NCBI RefSeq assembly: GCF_900112865.1
Contig: NZ_FONH01000010.1
Coordinates: 1-64,000, forward strand
Direction: 5' to 3'
From: Dyella marensis
GTDB taxonomy: Bacteria > Pseudomonadota > Gammaproteobacteria > Xanthomonadales > Rhodanobacteraceae
DNA: 64,000 nt
Under the pieces are notes generated by a model. It made no database searches. It was given only the letters and a program-made list of their open reading frames with translations, and was not told where the DNA came from. Shown here piece by piece: positions 24,311 to 32,260 of this stretch (the stretch's first letter is position 1; each line of letters begins with the position of its first letter). Made by a program: the position numbers and the translations under genes.

Positions 24311-25786
24311 GTGATTTCACGAGAGCAGTTCGACGCGCTGGCCGCCCAGGGCCACACGCGCATCCCGCTGGTGCGCGAGGTGTTTTCCGACCTCGATACG
24401 CCGCTGTCGGTGTACCTGAAGCTGGCCGACGGCCCGTACACCTTCCTGTTCGAATCGGTCGAGGGCGGGGCTACCTGGGGACGCTATTCGATCATCGGTC
24501 TGCCGGCCCGCCGCGTATACCGCCTGCGCGGCCACGAGCTGGAAGTCGAAGACAGCGGCGAAGTCACTGAGCGCCGCCACCTGGACGACCCGCTGGGCGA
24601 GATCGAGAAACTGCGCCGGCAGTACGACGTGCCGCGTCTGCCGCAGCTGCCGGCCTTCAGCGGCGGCCTGGTCGGCTACTTCGGTTTCGAGACCATCGGC
24701 TACATCGAGCCGCGCCTGGCGCGCTGGGACCGCGCCGACGAGCTGGGCACGCCCGACGTGCTGCTGATGCTGGCCGAGGAAGTCGCTGTGTTCGACAACC
24801 TCAAGGGCCGCCTGTACCTGATCGTGCATGCCGACCCGGCCAGGCCGCACGCCTACGCCGAAGCCCAGCGCCGCCTCGACGCGCTGGTGCACCGCCTGCG
24901 CCAGGGCGGCGCCTCGTATCCGCAGCTGACCCAGTCGGTGGCGCTGGACGAGGGCGATTTCAAATCCTCCTTCACCAAGGAGGAATTCGAGGCGATGGTC
25001 GAGCGCGCGAAGGAATACATCCGCGCCGGCGACATCTTCCAGGTGGTGCCTTCGCAGCGCCTGAGCGTGGGCTTCAACGCCCGCCCGGTGGATGTGTACC
25101 GCGCGCTGCGCGCGCTCAATCCGTCGCCGTACATGTATTTCGTGGACCTGGGCGACACCCAGATCGTCGGTTCCTCGCCGGAGATCCTGGCCCGCCTGAA
25201 GGACGGCAAGGTGGTGGTGCGCCCGCTGGCCGGCACGCGCAGGCGCGGCGCCACGGAAGCAGAAGACCTGGCGCTGGAAGAGGAACTGCTGGCCGATCCG
25301 AAGGAGCGCGCCGAGCACGTGATGCTGATCGACCTGGGCCGCAACGACATCGGCCGCATCAGCGAGACCGGCAGCGTGGAAGTGAGCGAATCCTTCGTGG
25401 TCGAGCGCTACTCGCACGTGATGCACATCGTGTCGCAGGTGCAGGGCAAGGTGCGCCCGGAGGTCGGCTACATGGATGTGCTCAAGGCGACCTTCCCCGC
25501 CGGCACGCTCAGCGGCGCGCCGAAGATCCGCGCGCTGGAGATCATCCAGGAGCTGGAGCCGTACAAGCGCAACATCTACGCCGGCGCGATCGGCTGGATA
25601 GGCTGGTGGGGCGACGCGGACACCGCCATCGCCATCCGCACCGCGGTGATCCAGGACGGCCGCCTGCACGTGCAGGCCGGTGCCGGCATCGTCTACGACT
25701 CCGATCCCACCGCCGAGTGGGAGGAGACCATGAACAAGGGCCGCGCGCTGTTCCGCGCGGTGGCGCAGGCGGCCAAGGGACTCTGA
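24311..25786 (+). CDS. trpE: Anthranilate synthase component I
   Basis: This enzyme makes anthranilate from chorismate with the glutaminase TrpG, the first step of tryptophan synthesis. The 491-residue protein has the N-terminal regulatory domain with the tryptophan-binding LFESVEGGATWGRYSIIG, and the catalytic chorismate-binding domain with FQVVPSQRLSV, VGSSPEILARL, RPLAGTRRRG, DLGRNDIGRI, FPAGTLSGAPKIRAL and QAGAGIVYDSDP. A GTG (reading VISREQFDAL) is chosen as start because that length and opening match the family; its ribosome site is weak, and the open frame continues 38 codons upstream. trpG, trpD and trpC lie 23.7 kb away. Confidence 0.96.
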   Translation: MISREQFDALAAQGHTRIPLVREVFSDLDTPLSVYLKLADGPYTFLFESVEGGATWGRYSIIGLPARRVYRLRGHELEVEDSGEVTERRHLDDPLGEIEKLRRQYDVPRLPQLPAFSGGLVGYFGFETIGYIEPRLARWDRADELGTPDVLLMLAEEVAVFDNLKGRLYLIVHADPARPHAYAEAQRRLDALVHRLRQGGASYPQLTQSVALDEGDFKSSFTKEEFEAMVERAKEYIRAGDIFQVVPSQRLSVGFNARPVDVYRALRALNPSPYMYFVDLGDTQIVGSSPEILARLKDGKVVVRPLAGTRRRGATEAEDLALEEELLADPKERAEHVMLIDLGRNDIGRISETGSVEVSESFVVERYSHVMHIVSQVQGKVRPEVGYMDVLKATFPAGTLSGAPKIRALEIIQELEPYKRNIYAGAIGWIGWWGDADTAIAIRTAVIQDGRLHVQAGAGIVYDSDPTAEWEETMNKGRALFRAVAQAAKGL

Positions 25787-25791
25787 GCCGG

Positions 25792-26505
25792 ATGCACAGG
25801 AAACGCCATTTGAGCGCCTCGATCACGCGTGCCGGCATCGTCGCGCTGCCGCTGCTGTATTCGCTGACCGCCACCGCGCGCGAGCCGGCCGACCCGCACT
25901 GGGTCGACGACCCGTACAGCCGCATGAAGGCGATGGCGATGCTGCAGTCGCTCAACGCCGACCTGCTCAGCCACCCGAGCGCCACGCTGACGCTGGAGCG
26001 CTGGTGCGGCACGCATCACCTGGCGCGCGACGCCAAGGTGGTCGCGCGGGTGGTCAAGGGCGCGGATAAACCTCTGCCGGAAGGTGCGCGCGAGCAGTTG
26101 GCGATCGGTATGGACGAACCGGTGCGCTACCGCCAGGTGCAGCTGGTCTGCGGCGGGCTGGTGCTGTCGGAGGCCGACAACTGGTACGTGCCTTCGCGCC
26201 TCAGCGAGGCGATGAACCAGGAGCTGGACCACAGCGACACGCCGTTCGGCAAGGTGGTGCAGGCGCTGCACTTCCGCCGGCAGACGCTGGCTGCCGAACT
26301 GCTGTGGTCGCCGCTGCCGGCGGGCTGGGACGCGGGGACGCCGCTGCCCCCGGCGACGCGCCATCCACTCGATATCCCCGCCCACGTGCTGCAGCACCGC
26401 GCCCTGCTGGTGAGCGGCGACAACCACCCCTTCAGCCTGGTGGTGGAGAGCTATACGGCGAACGTGCTGGCGATGCCCTCGGCGTTGCTCTCGCCGACAC
26501 CGTGA
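25792..26505 (+). CDS. Exported protein with chorismate-lyase (UbiC)-like fold
   Basis: A 237-residue protein beginning six bases after trpE, hence co-transcribed. The N-terminus (HLSASITRAGIVALPLLYSLTATA) looks like a signal peptide or anchor. The body resembles UbiC, which makes 4-hydroxybenzoate from chorismate: RYRQVQLVCGGLVLSEADNWYVPSRL, then TPFGKVVQALHFRRQTLAAELLWSPLP, then LQHRALLVSGDNHPFSLVVESY, the last matching the family's final R-A and E positions. If it is secreted it cannot meet cytoplasmic chorismate, so a changed role, or a mis-called signal, is likely. I rate the fold assignment as moderately good and the activity as open. Confidence 0.65.
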   Translation: MHRKRHLSASITRAGIVALPLLYSLTATAREPADPHWVDDPYSRMKAMAMLQSLNADLLSHPSATLTLERWCGTHHLARDAKVVARVVKGADKPLPEGAREQLAIGMDEPVRYRQVQLVCGGLVLSEADNWYVPSRLSEAMNQELDHSDTPFGKVVQALHFRRQTLAAELLWSPLPAGWDAGTPLPPATRHPLDIPAHVLQHRALLVSGDNHPFSLVVESYTANVLAMPSALLSPTP

Positions 26506-26738
26506 CAGCAAGCCTGGCGTAAGGGCTGCGTCACAAAATCTGCCAGAATGTGATGGCGTTCGCAGGGAAGGGCGGACGCCATGGCGCCGCGTGCCGTCCA
26601 GGCACGTACCCACCCAGGGACCGGGATCGATCGAACCGGGGCTCGATGCAGCCACACCTCTTCCGGCAGTAACCCGCGGCGCGGGCGCCATGGTGGCGTC
26701 CGGGGGAGCGCGCGGGCAGCAAAGCAACAGGGGAAAAC

Positions 26739-27425
26739 ATGAATCGCATCTATCAGACCGCATGCGTCGCCGCATGCGCGCTCCTGCTGTCGTCGTGCGC
26801 GACCATCGTGGGCGGCAAGTACCAGCAGGTCAGCGTGGAGACCAAGGCGGCCGACCAGGGCAGCCTCGCCGCGCAGTGCACCTTGAGCAACGACCGCGGC
26901 ACGGTCAGCGTCACCACGCCGGGCACCGCCAAGGTGCGCCGCTCCGATGGCGCGCTGGACGTGACCTGCCAGAAGGATGGTACGCAGATCGCCCAGCAGA
27001 CCTATCACGCCAGTACGCGCGGGATGGTGTGGGGCAACCTGCTGTTCGGCGGCCTGATCGGCATCGTGGTGGACTTCACCAACGGCGCGGCGCACCACTA
27101 TCCGGACCACCTCAGCGTGACCGCCTACAACAAGCGCTACGACGCCTCCGCCATGCACGGCGGCGCGCCGGCGACCATGGGCAGCGGCAGCGCCGCCGCC
27201 TCGGTGCCGCCGGCCGACAGCGACCTGGCCAGCCTGGACCACCGTATCGCCCCGGCCACCTTCAACGCGGCGCAGAACCTGGCCGCGTCCAGGCAGTGCG
27301 ACCGTGCGTTGCACGTGGTGATGGCCGACGGCGCGCGCTCGATGCTGGAAGCGAACTGCCCGGGCGGCGAGCCGCTGCATATCGAGTGCGATAGCGCCAG
27401 CTGCGCGGCGGTGCATAAGGAATAA
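26739..27425 (+). CDS. Lipoprotein of unknown function
   Basis: A 228-residue lipoprotein. The signal ends in ALLLSSCATIVGG, a good lipobox (Cys at residue 20). The next part (VSVETKAADQGSLAAQCTLSNDRGTVSVTTPGTAKVRRSDGALDVTCQKDG) is the beta-rich module common to many short lipoproteins that may bind the cell wall. A glycine-rich hydrophobic stretch follows (WGNLLFGGLIGIVVDFTNGA). The C-terminal 65 residues have three Cys. Lack of Asp after Cys predicts outer-membrane sorting. It stands alone after a 233-bp gap in which I find no gene. Confidence 0.85.
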   Translation: MNRIYQTACVAACALLLSSCATIVGGKYQQVSVETKAADQGSLAAQCTLSNDRGTVSVTTPGTAKVRRSDGALDVTCQKDGTQIAQQTYHASTRGMVWGNLLFGGLIGIVVDFTNGAAHHYPDHLSVTAYNKRYDASAMHGGAPATMGSGSAAASVPPADSDLASLDHRIAPATFNAAQNLAASRQCDRALHVVMADGARSMLEANCPGGEPLHIECDSASCAAVHKE

Positions 27426-27441
27426 GGCACGGCGCTTCAAC

Positions 27442-27487
27442 TCCCTCTCCCCTCCGGGGAGAGGGCTGCAGTGAGGGGCCGGGCGGA
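27442..27487. repeat. Degenerate partial copy of the 120-bp repeat
   Basis: CTCCCTCTCCCCTCCGGGGA and the following GAGGG, then GTGAGGGGCCGGGCGGAGC, match the first hairpin and part of the middle of the elements at 201-320 and 36226-36345; the rest is missing. Confidence 0.55.
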
Positions 27488-27492
27488 GCGGC

Positions 27493-27579
27493 GTAGGTTG
27501 GGGTGAGCGCAGCGAACCCCAACGTGGCGGGCGGATGGCGAGGTTCGTTGGGGTTCGCCTCCGGCTCACCCCAACCTAC
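27493..27579. repeat. GTAGGTTGGGGTGAGC hairpin element, copy 4
   Basis: Here the arms differ: the left arm has the GCAGC variant, the right arm a CCTCCGG variant. The hairpin is therefore interrupted by unpaired bases, unlike the other four copies. This may be a hybrid or a decaying copy. Confidence 0.85.
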
Positions 27580-27593
27580 GCCTATGCGATGGC

Positions 27594-28157
27594 TTAACGG
27601 TGTGCTTCCTGCACCTGATCCAACCGCACCCACCGCTTCCCATCCACCCGCGCGCAGATCCCGCCATCCGCGCACGGCGCCAGATTGCCCGCGGCGATCG
27701 CCGCATTGATGCGCGCCGTCCACGCCGCGTTCGCCAGTTCGGTGTGCGCGCGCATCACCGTATAGGCCGCCGCGCCGATCACCAGCAGGCCGCCGACCGC
27801 GCAGGCGATAAAGGCCTTCCACGCCGTCGCCGTGTGCACGCGCCCGGCCTGGCTCACGCGCTGCTGCAGATCCGCCGCGGCATTGCGCACATCGAGCATG
27901 GCGCTTTCCAGGTGCTTCTCCGCCTGCGCCAGCGGCTCGCGCAACCCGTGGCTGAGCGTGGCGCCGGCGGCGTGGCGGAATTCCTCCACCGCGCTGGCGG
28001 AGACCTCGTGCGCGACCTGGCTGACGCTCTGCGCAGCCATGCGGATGGTCTCCGCCGCCTGCACGTTCTGCTGCACCACCTTGTCGCCACGGGTCTCGAA
28101 GCTGTCGACCAGCATCGCCAGCTTCACCGCCATGGCCTTGATATCGTCCTCGCTCAT
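27594..28157 (-). CDS. Coiled-coil membrane protein of the lipase-immunity cassette
   Basis: A 187-residue protein of unknown function. Residues 1-105 are Ala/Gln/Glu-rich and helical (VDSFETRGDKVVQQNVQAAETIRMAAQSVSQVAHEVS...), predicted coiled coil. One membrane helix follows (AFIACAVGGLLVIGAAAYTVM, about 115-135). A C-terminal tail has two Cys (LAPCADGGICARVDGKRWVRL), with a small GICARVDGKRW module presumably in the periplasm. It lies 16 bases downstream of the DUF2235 gene and on the same strand. Similar helical membrane proteins occur beside DUF2235 lipases in my experience, but I know no role. Confidence 0.8.
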   Translation of the reverse strand: MSEDDIKAMAVKLAMLVDSFETRGDKVVQQNVQAAETIRMAAQSVSQVAHEVSASAVEEFRHAAGATLSHGLREPLAQAEKHLESAMLDVRNAAADLQQRVSQAGRVHTATAWKAFIACAVGGLLVIGAAAYTVMRAHTELANAAWTARINAAIAAGNLAPCADGGICARVDGKRWVRLDQVQEAHR

Positions 28158-28173
28158 CTGCGTTCGCTCGCGT

Positions 28174-29604
28174 TCAATGCCTCAGCGTAGGCCCTTGCTG
28201 TTGCTGGGTCGGTGGCTGCTGCGCCTGCGGCGCCACCTCGGGCGTCGCCTGCTGCGGTTGCTGTTGTTGCTGCTGGCGGTTGAGCTGCTGGCCTTGCGCG
28301 AGCAGGGCCTGGCCCTCGTTCGATTGCGCGTAGGCCTGCGCGACCTGCTTCGATGCGGCGTCGTCCTTGCTGGCCGCGGCGCGGGTGAGCGCATCGAACT
28401 GGTCGCTGGTCGACGGCTTCGGCGCGATCGGCTGCCCGGGCGCCTCCGGCTTCGGGCCGATGGCGACGTTCTGGCGCGTGTACCTGGCGCTGAGTTCTTC
28501 GTCGCGCGGCTCGGCGCTCTGGCGGTCGCCGATGCCGTTCCACTGGCTCTTCGGCACCAGCACGGTGTTGTAGCCGGCCGGCGTGTTGCGATCCACCGGG
28601 CGAAAGCGGTACAGCGCCATGCCTTCCTCCGAACGGTGCACCACGTTCAGGCGCGGATCGTCCGGTTCGACGCTCTTTTGCAGGTACGGCTTGTCGCTCA
28701 AGGCATTGAGGTAGTCGACCATCAGGTTGTTGCTGCGCGCCGCCAGGCCGTCGCGGTGATAGCTGCCGCCGATGTCCGAGTGCGCGCCGGCCACCGTGAC
28801 GCCGAGGAAGCGGTCGCCGCCGGAGGTGCCGGGAGGAATGATGTGGTCGACCTTGAACAGGCGGCGGCGCTCGTCCTCGGCGATGATCTGGAAACCGGAA
28901 ATCACCGACGGCGGCGGGCGGCGGTCATGGTTCTGCGGCACGCCGGTGCCGACCGGATCGAACAGGCCTTCGACCTGGGCCACCTTGCCGGGACCTTCCA
29001 GCGCGGGCTTGGAATAGGTCGCGCTCTTGATCATGCCGTCCGATTCGTATTTGTACTTCGCGCCGCTCGGATCCTGGATGCCTCGTTCGTCGACCAGCCG
29101 GGTGAAGCCGGCGGCCTGCTCGGCGCCGCGGCTGAAGCCGATGCTGACCACGCTGATCTTCGCGTCCGGGTCCTCGCGCCGCCAATCCTTGGCCTGCTCG
29201 ATGAACTGCTTGTACATCTCCTCGGTGCGTCGCTCGTAGGTGTAGCCGCGCATGCCGTCGACCAGCTTGGGCAGCGCGCTGTCCTGGGTGCCCGGGCCGG
29301 CGACGTAGCCGGACACGATGCGCCGGTCGCCGTGCACGTTGAGTTCCTGGATCTGCTGGTTGATCTTGGCCACGTTGGTGGCGTGCTCGGGATCGCCGAG
29401 CATGTCGTTGCCGGTGCCGTCGAACGCGGCGACGAAGACGCGCTGGTGCGGGTCGTTTGACTGAAGCAGAACCGGCGCCTTGAAATCGGCCAGCTGCTGG
29501 CTGGCGGTTTCATAGGTCCTGAGCTTCGCGGCATCGGCGGGATACGTGCTTACGCCGTCCTCGAGGATGCCGTCGTCGCCAAGCTTGTGCTTATCCTTGC
29601 CCAT
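28174..29604 (-). CDS. DUF2235/Tle1-type lipase, putative type VI secretion effector
   Basis: A 476-residue alpha/beta-hydrolase. The opening strand FVAAFDGTGNDM (58-68), the nucleophile elbow IGFSRGAEQAAGF with Ser158, and VAGAHSDIGGSYHRDGL with a probable catalytic His are the hallmarks of DUF2235, the family that includes T6SS phospholipase effectors of the Tle1 class. There is no signal peptide, as expected for a contact-delivered effector. The C-terminal 60 residues are a Gln/Pro-rich, low-complexity tail. The ATG at MGKDKHK has AGGGAG upstream. It sits between an immunity-like lipoprotein (14 bases upstream) and a coiled-coil membrane protein. No vgrG, hcp or paar gene is seen nearby. 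Confidence 0.85.
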   Translation of the reverse strand: MGKDKHKLGDDGILEDGVSTYPADAAKLRTYETASQQLADFKAPVLLQSNDPHQRVFVAAFDGTGNDMLGDPEHATNVAKINQQIQELNVHGDRRIVSGYVAGPGTQDSALPKLVDGMRGYTYERRTEEMYKQFIEQAKDWRREDPDAKISVVSIGFSRGAEQAAGFTRLVDERGIQDPSGAKYKYESDGMIKSATYSKPALEGPGKVAQVEGLFDPVGTGVPQNHDRRPPPSVISGFQIIAEDERRRLFKVDHIIPPGTSGGDRFLGVTVAGAHSDIGGSYHRDGLAARSNNLMVDYLNALSDKPYLQKSVEPDDPRLNVVHRSEEGMALYRFRPVDRNTPAGYNTVLVPKSQWNGIGDRQSAEPRDEELSARYTRQNVAIGPKPEAPGQPIAPKPSTSDQFDALTRAAASKDDAASKQVAQAYAQSNEGQALLAQGQQLNRQQQQQQPQQATPEVAPQAQQPPTQQQQGPTLRH

Positions 29605-29618
29605 GACTGCGACTCCCT

Positions 29619-30227
29619 TTAGTAGGTCTTGCTCCACACCAGGAAGATGTCCTTCCTGAAGTCGCTGTCTTTGTTGCCCGGGATCTGCTCGTTCCGGGTG
29701 GGGATGAACATCGCCGTGTAGACGTTGATGGTGCGGTCGTCCACTTCCAGGTAGATGTCCGGCGCCCCGGCGACGGGGCCCTCATAGAAATCGGCCATCT
29801 CGGCCTTGGGCACTTTGTGCCAGATCAGCTCGTCCTTGAAGATGCGGGCGATATCGACCTGCGCCTCATGGGCCGAACCGTCCTTCGACTTCCAGCGCAC
29901 CTCGGCCGGTGCGGGAAAGTTGCGGATGCCCAGTTCGGTCGAGCCCCAGGCCTTGCGGTTGTCGCCGGCCGGCTTGGGCGGCGAGACCTCGTCCGCGCCC
30001 TTCTGCACCTGGTAGCGGCCGTTGTAGGCGACGCTGCAGCCGATGGTGTCGTAGCACTGCGCTTCGAAATTGTGCCGCTTGAAATGAAGAGGGACCTGCT
30101 GGGTCTGGGCCGGCGGCGCGATGCCCTGCTGTTCGTCGAGTGACATGGCGGAAACACATCCTGTTGAAATGGAAACCATGAAGCCCAGTGCCAGCAATGC
30201 CTGAAGCCGTAAGGCTGAAGTGCGCAT
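29619..30227 (-). CDS. Immunity-like lipoprotein (Tli1-type) for the DUF2235 lipase
   Basis: A 202-residue lipoprotein; the signal ends in FMVSISTGCVSA (Cys24). The mature part has two further Cys in HNFEAQCYDTIGCSVAYNGRYQ, a middle with RWKSKDGSAHEAQVDIARIF, and the conserved phrase PDIYLEVDDRTINVYTAMFIPTRNEQIPGN near the end. I recall this pattern from periplasmic lipoproteins that neutralise Tle1 lipases; that assignment rests on memory plus adjacency. It is the first gene of the leftward trio, so immunity would be made before the effector. Confidence 0.7.
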   Translation of the reverse strand: MRTSALRLQALLALGFMVSISTGCVSAMSLDEQQGIAPPAQTQQVPLHFKRHNFEAQCYDTIGCSVAYNGRYQVQKGADEVSPPKPAGDNRKAWGSTELGIRNFPAPAEVRWKSKDGSAHEAQVDIARIFKDELIWHKVPKAEMADFYEGPVAGAPDIYLEVDDRTINVYTAMFIPTRNEQIPGNKDSDFRKDIFLVWSKTY

Positions 30228-30355
30228 TGAGCAATCCTTTGTCCGTGTCGGCCATGGTCGGTCCCCATGGCCCGGGGCATCTTACCGCGCGGCGGGGGGC
30301 TGGCCAGATGCGATGGGCCGGTTAGCGAAGTACCGCACAGACTCGAATGAATGAC

Positions 30356-30443
30356 GTAGGTTGGGGTGAGCCGCCGGCGAACCCCAACAGCCCCGTCACG
30401 GCACAGCCACGTTGGGGTTCGCCGGCGGCTCACCCCAACCTAC
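30356..30443. repeat. GTAGGTTGGGGTGAGC hairpin element, copy 5
   Basis: The arms carry the CCGCCGG variant in both halves, so pairing is kept by compensating changes. It ends three bases before the stop codon of the leftward beta-lactamase-fold gene and may terminate that transcript. Confidence 0.9.
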
Positions 30444-30446
30444 GGG

Positions 30447-31490
30447 TTACGGCTCAAGATACGGTCGGGCGATGTCCAGCGCGGTGCGGTACGGCTCGGG
30501 ATCGTTGCGGTTGCTCAGCAGGATCACCGTGAGCCGCTGCTTCGGCCAGCGCACGATCACGTTGCGGAAGCCGATGCTCTCGCCGGAATGCCAGCGCACC
30601 TCGCCGTGGATGCGCCAGCCGTAGCCGTAGGCGTCGACATCCGCTTCACCGGTGACATGGTTCTGCGCGGCGAACGCCAGGCGGCGCGAGGCGTCCTTGA
30701 GCAGGCGGCCGTCGTACAGCGCCGCATCCCAGCGCGCGAGGTCATCGATCGACGAATAGATGCCGCCGTCGCCGCGGGTGGCACTGGTCAGGTCCTGGTC
30801 GGTGCACACCCAGCGGCCGTCCTGCTCGCTGTAGCCATAGGCGCGATGCTCCGGCTGCGGGCCGTCCGGTTCGCGCAGCAGGGTATGGTCCATATGCAGG
30901 GGCTTGAAGATGCGACGCCGCAGGAAATCCGGCAGGCGCTGGCCCGAGGCGCGCTCGACGATCAGGCCCAGCAGCACGTAGCCGCTGTTGCTGTAGCGAT
31001 AGCCGGTGCCCGGTGCGAAGTAGCTGCGCGTTTCGGCGGAGAGCATGCGCAGCACGTCGCCGTCGTTCAGTTGCCTGGTCGTGCCCGGCGGCATCAGGTC
31101 TTCGTAGTCGATCAGGCCTGACGCATGCGAAAGCAGGTGATGGATGGTGATGCCCTGGTCGCTCGCCGGCAGCGAAGGCAGCCAGCGGCGCACGGAGTCG
31201 TCCAGCTTCAGCTTGCCGTCCTCGGCCAGCAGCAGGATGGCGGCGGCGGTGAACTGCTTGCTGATCGACGCCAGCCGGTAGTTGGTGGCCGGCGTGGCGG
31301 CCACGCCGTGTTCCAGGTCGGCGTAGCCGTAGGCCTTGCGCAGCACCGGCTTGCCGTCCTTCAGCACCAGCAGCGCGGCGCCGGGCACCTTGCCGGTGTA
31401 GGGCTGCATCAGGGCGGCAGCGTCGTCCGCGCGGGAAGCGGAGGAAACCAGGGCCAGCAGGGCGGCGGCGAGGAACGCGAAGTGGCGCAT
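30447..31490 (-). CDS. Periplasmic beta-lactamase-fold serine hydrolase
   Basis: A 347-residue exported protein (signal peptide to about residue 22). The class C beta-lactamase/DD-peptidase fold is shown by LASISKQFTAA (Ser-X-X-Lys nucleophile), YRYSNSGYVLLG (Tyr-X-Asn) and the IHHLLSHASGLIDY loop. Such proteins are penicillin-binding-protein-like esterases or D-amino-acid peptidases; antibiotic hydrolysis is not implied. It is the last gene of a leftward operon with a D-Ala-D-Ala dipeptidase eight bases upstream. A role in trimming cell-wall peptides follows from context only. Confidence 0.88.
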   Translation of the reverse strand: MRHFAFLAAALLALVSSASRADDAAALMQPYTGKVPGAALLVLKDGKPVLRKAYGYADLEHGVAATPATNYRLASISKQFTAAAILLLAEDGKLKLDDSVRRWLPSLPASDQGITIHHLLSHASGLIDYEDLMPPGTTRQLNDGDVLRMLSAETRSYFAPGTGYRYSNSGYVLLGLIVERASGQRLPDFLRRRIFKPLHMDHTLLREPDGPQPEHRAYGYSEQDGRWVCTDQDLTSATRGDGGIYSSIDDLARWDAALYDGRLLKDASRRLAFAAQNHVTGEADVDAYGYGWRIHGEVRWHSGESIGFRNVIVRWPKQRLTVILLSNRNDPEPYRTALDIARPYLEP

Positions 31491-31498
31491 GGCTGGCC

Positions 31499-32260
31499 TC
31501 AGCGGATCGGCAGGTCGTAGTAGGTATCGGGCGTGGGCTCGGGATCGAGCGTGTAGTGCCACCACTCGAACTTGTAGTTGCGGAAGCCGCCGCGGCGCAT
31601 CGCCTCGCGCAGCAGGTCGCGGTTGGCGCGCTGTGCCGGTGTCACGTCCGGGTTGTCGGTGTTGGCCAGCGGATCGAAGTAGTCGAACGGCGTGCCCATG
31701 TCGAGCGGCGCGCAGTGGGCGTCGCCGGCATCGCATTGCATCAGCGTGAGATCCATCGTCGCGCCGCGGCTGTGGCCCGAGCGCGGCGCGATGTAGTCGC
31801 CGAGCAGCACGCGCTTGTCGAGATGCGGATAGTGCGCGGCCTTGGTGCGCTGGTCGGCCAGGTCGCCGCCCCAGCGTACGAAATGGGCGACGGCGCGGGC
31901 AGGGCGATAGCAATCCCACAGCAGCAGGCGCCGGTGGCCGGCACGAAGACCGCGCTCCACCCTCGCCAGCGCTTCGGCGGCGGGCCGCAGCAGATAGCAC
32001 CTGGCGGCCTCGTAGCCGTCGACCGGCGTGCCGACGAAGTTGTCGCTGCCGGCGTACTTGAGGTCCTCGGCGATGTCAGGCGCCAAGGTGCGGATATCCA
32101 CCAGGCCGGCCTGCGCCAGCGTGCCGGTGGCCACGGGCGGTTTCGGCGCGGGCGCGGTGCAGCCCAGCAGCGCGACGGCGGCCAGCGGCGCCAGCCGCCT
32201 AATCGCAGTCGCGCACGCGCTTGAACGCGAGATCTTCGAAGTCGTAGCTGAAATCGGCAT
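31499..32260 (-). CDS. D-Ala-D-Ala dipeptidase (VanX/DdpX family), lipoprotein
   Basis: A zinc dipeptidase cutting D-Ala-D-Ala. Zinc ligands are visible in RSGHSRGATMDLTL (His, Asp) and KFEWWHYTL (Glu base and His); LLLWDCYRPARAV holds the conserved Arg. The signal ends in PLAAVALLGCTAPAP, a lipobox, so the enzyme faces the periplasm, unlike cytoplasmic VanX. The 253-residue frame begins at an ATG 62 bases inside the end of the upstream hydrolase gene, giving a long basic lead. There is no other ATG, GTG or TTG before the lipobox; an ATT exactly at the upstream stop codon is a possible rare start. Strong translational coupling is implied. Confidence 0.85.
   Translation of the reverse strand: MPISATTSKISRSSACATAIRRLAPLAAVALLGCTAPAPKPPVATGTLAQAGLVDIRTLAPDIAEDLKYAGSDNFVGTPVDGYEAARCYLLRPAAEALARVERGLRAGHRRLLLWDCYRPARAVAHFVRWGGDLADQRTKAAHYPHLDKRVLLGDYIAPRSGHSRGATMDLTLMQCDAGDAHCAPLDMGTPFDYFDPLANTDNPDVTPAQRANRDLLREAMRRGGFRNYKFEWWHYTLDPEPTPDTYYDLPIR

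Noticed and set aside
27594-30227. A full type VI secretion locus
   Set aside because: Only a lipase, a lipoprotein and a coiled-coil protein are present; no sheath, baseplate, Hcp, VgrG, PAAR or ClpV genes are seen.
13284-30443. CRISPR array from the repeated GTAGGTTGGGG units
   Set aside because: Copies are kilobases apart, each is an inverted pair, and there are no regularly spaced direct repeats or cas genes.
31499-32260. Vancomycin-resistance vanX cluster
   Set aside because: There is no vanH or D-Ala-D-Lac ligase nearby, the enzyme is a periplasmic lipoprotein, and the host is a Gram-negative bacterium.
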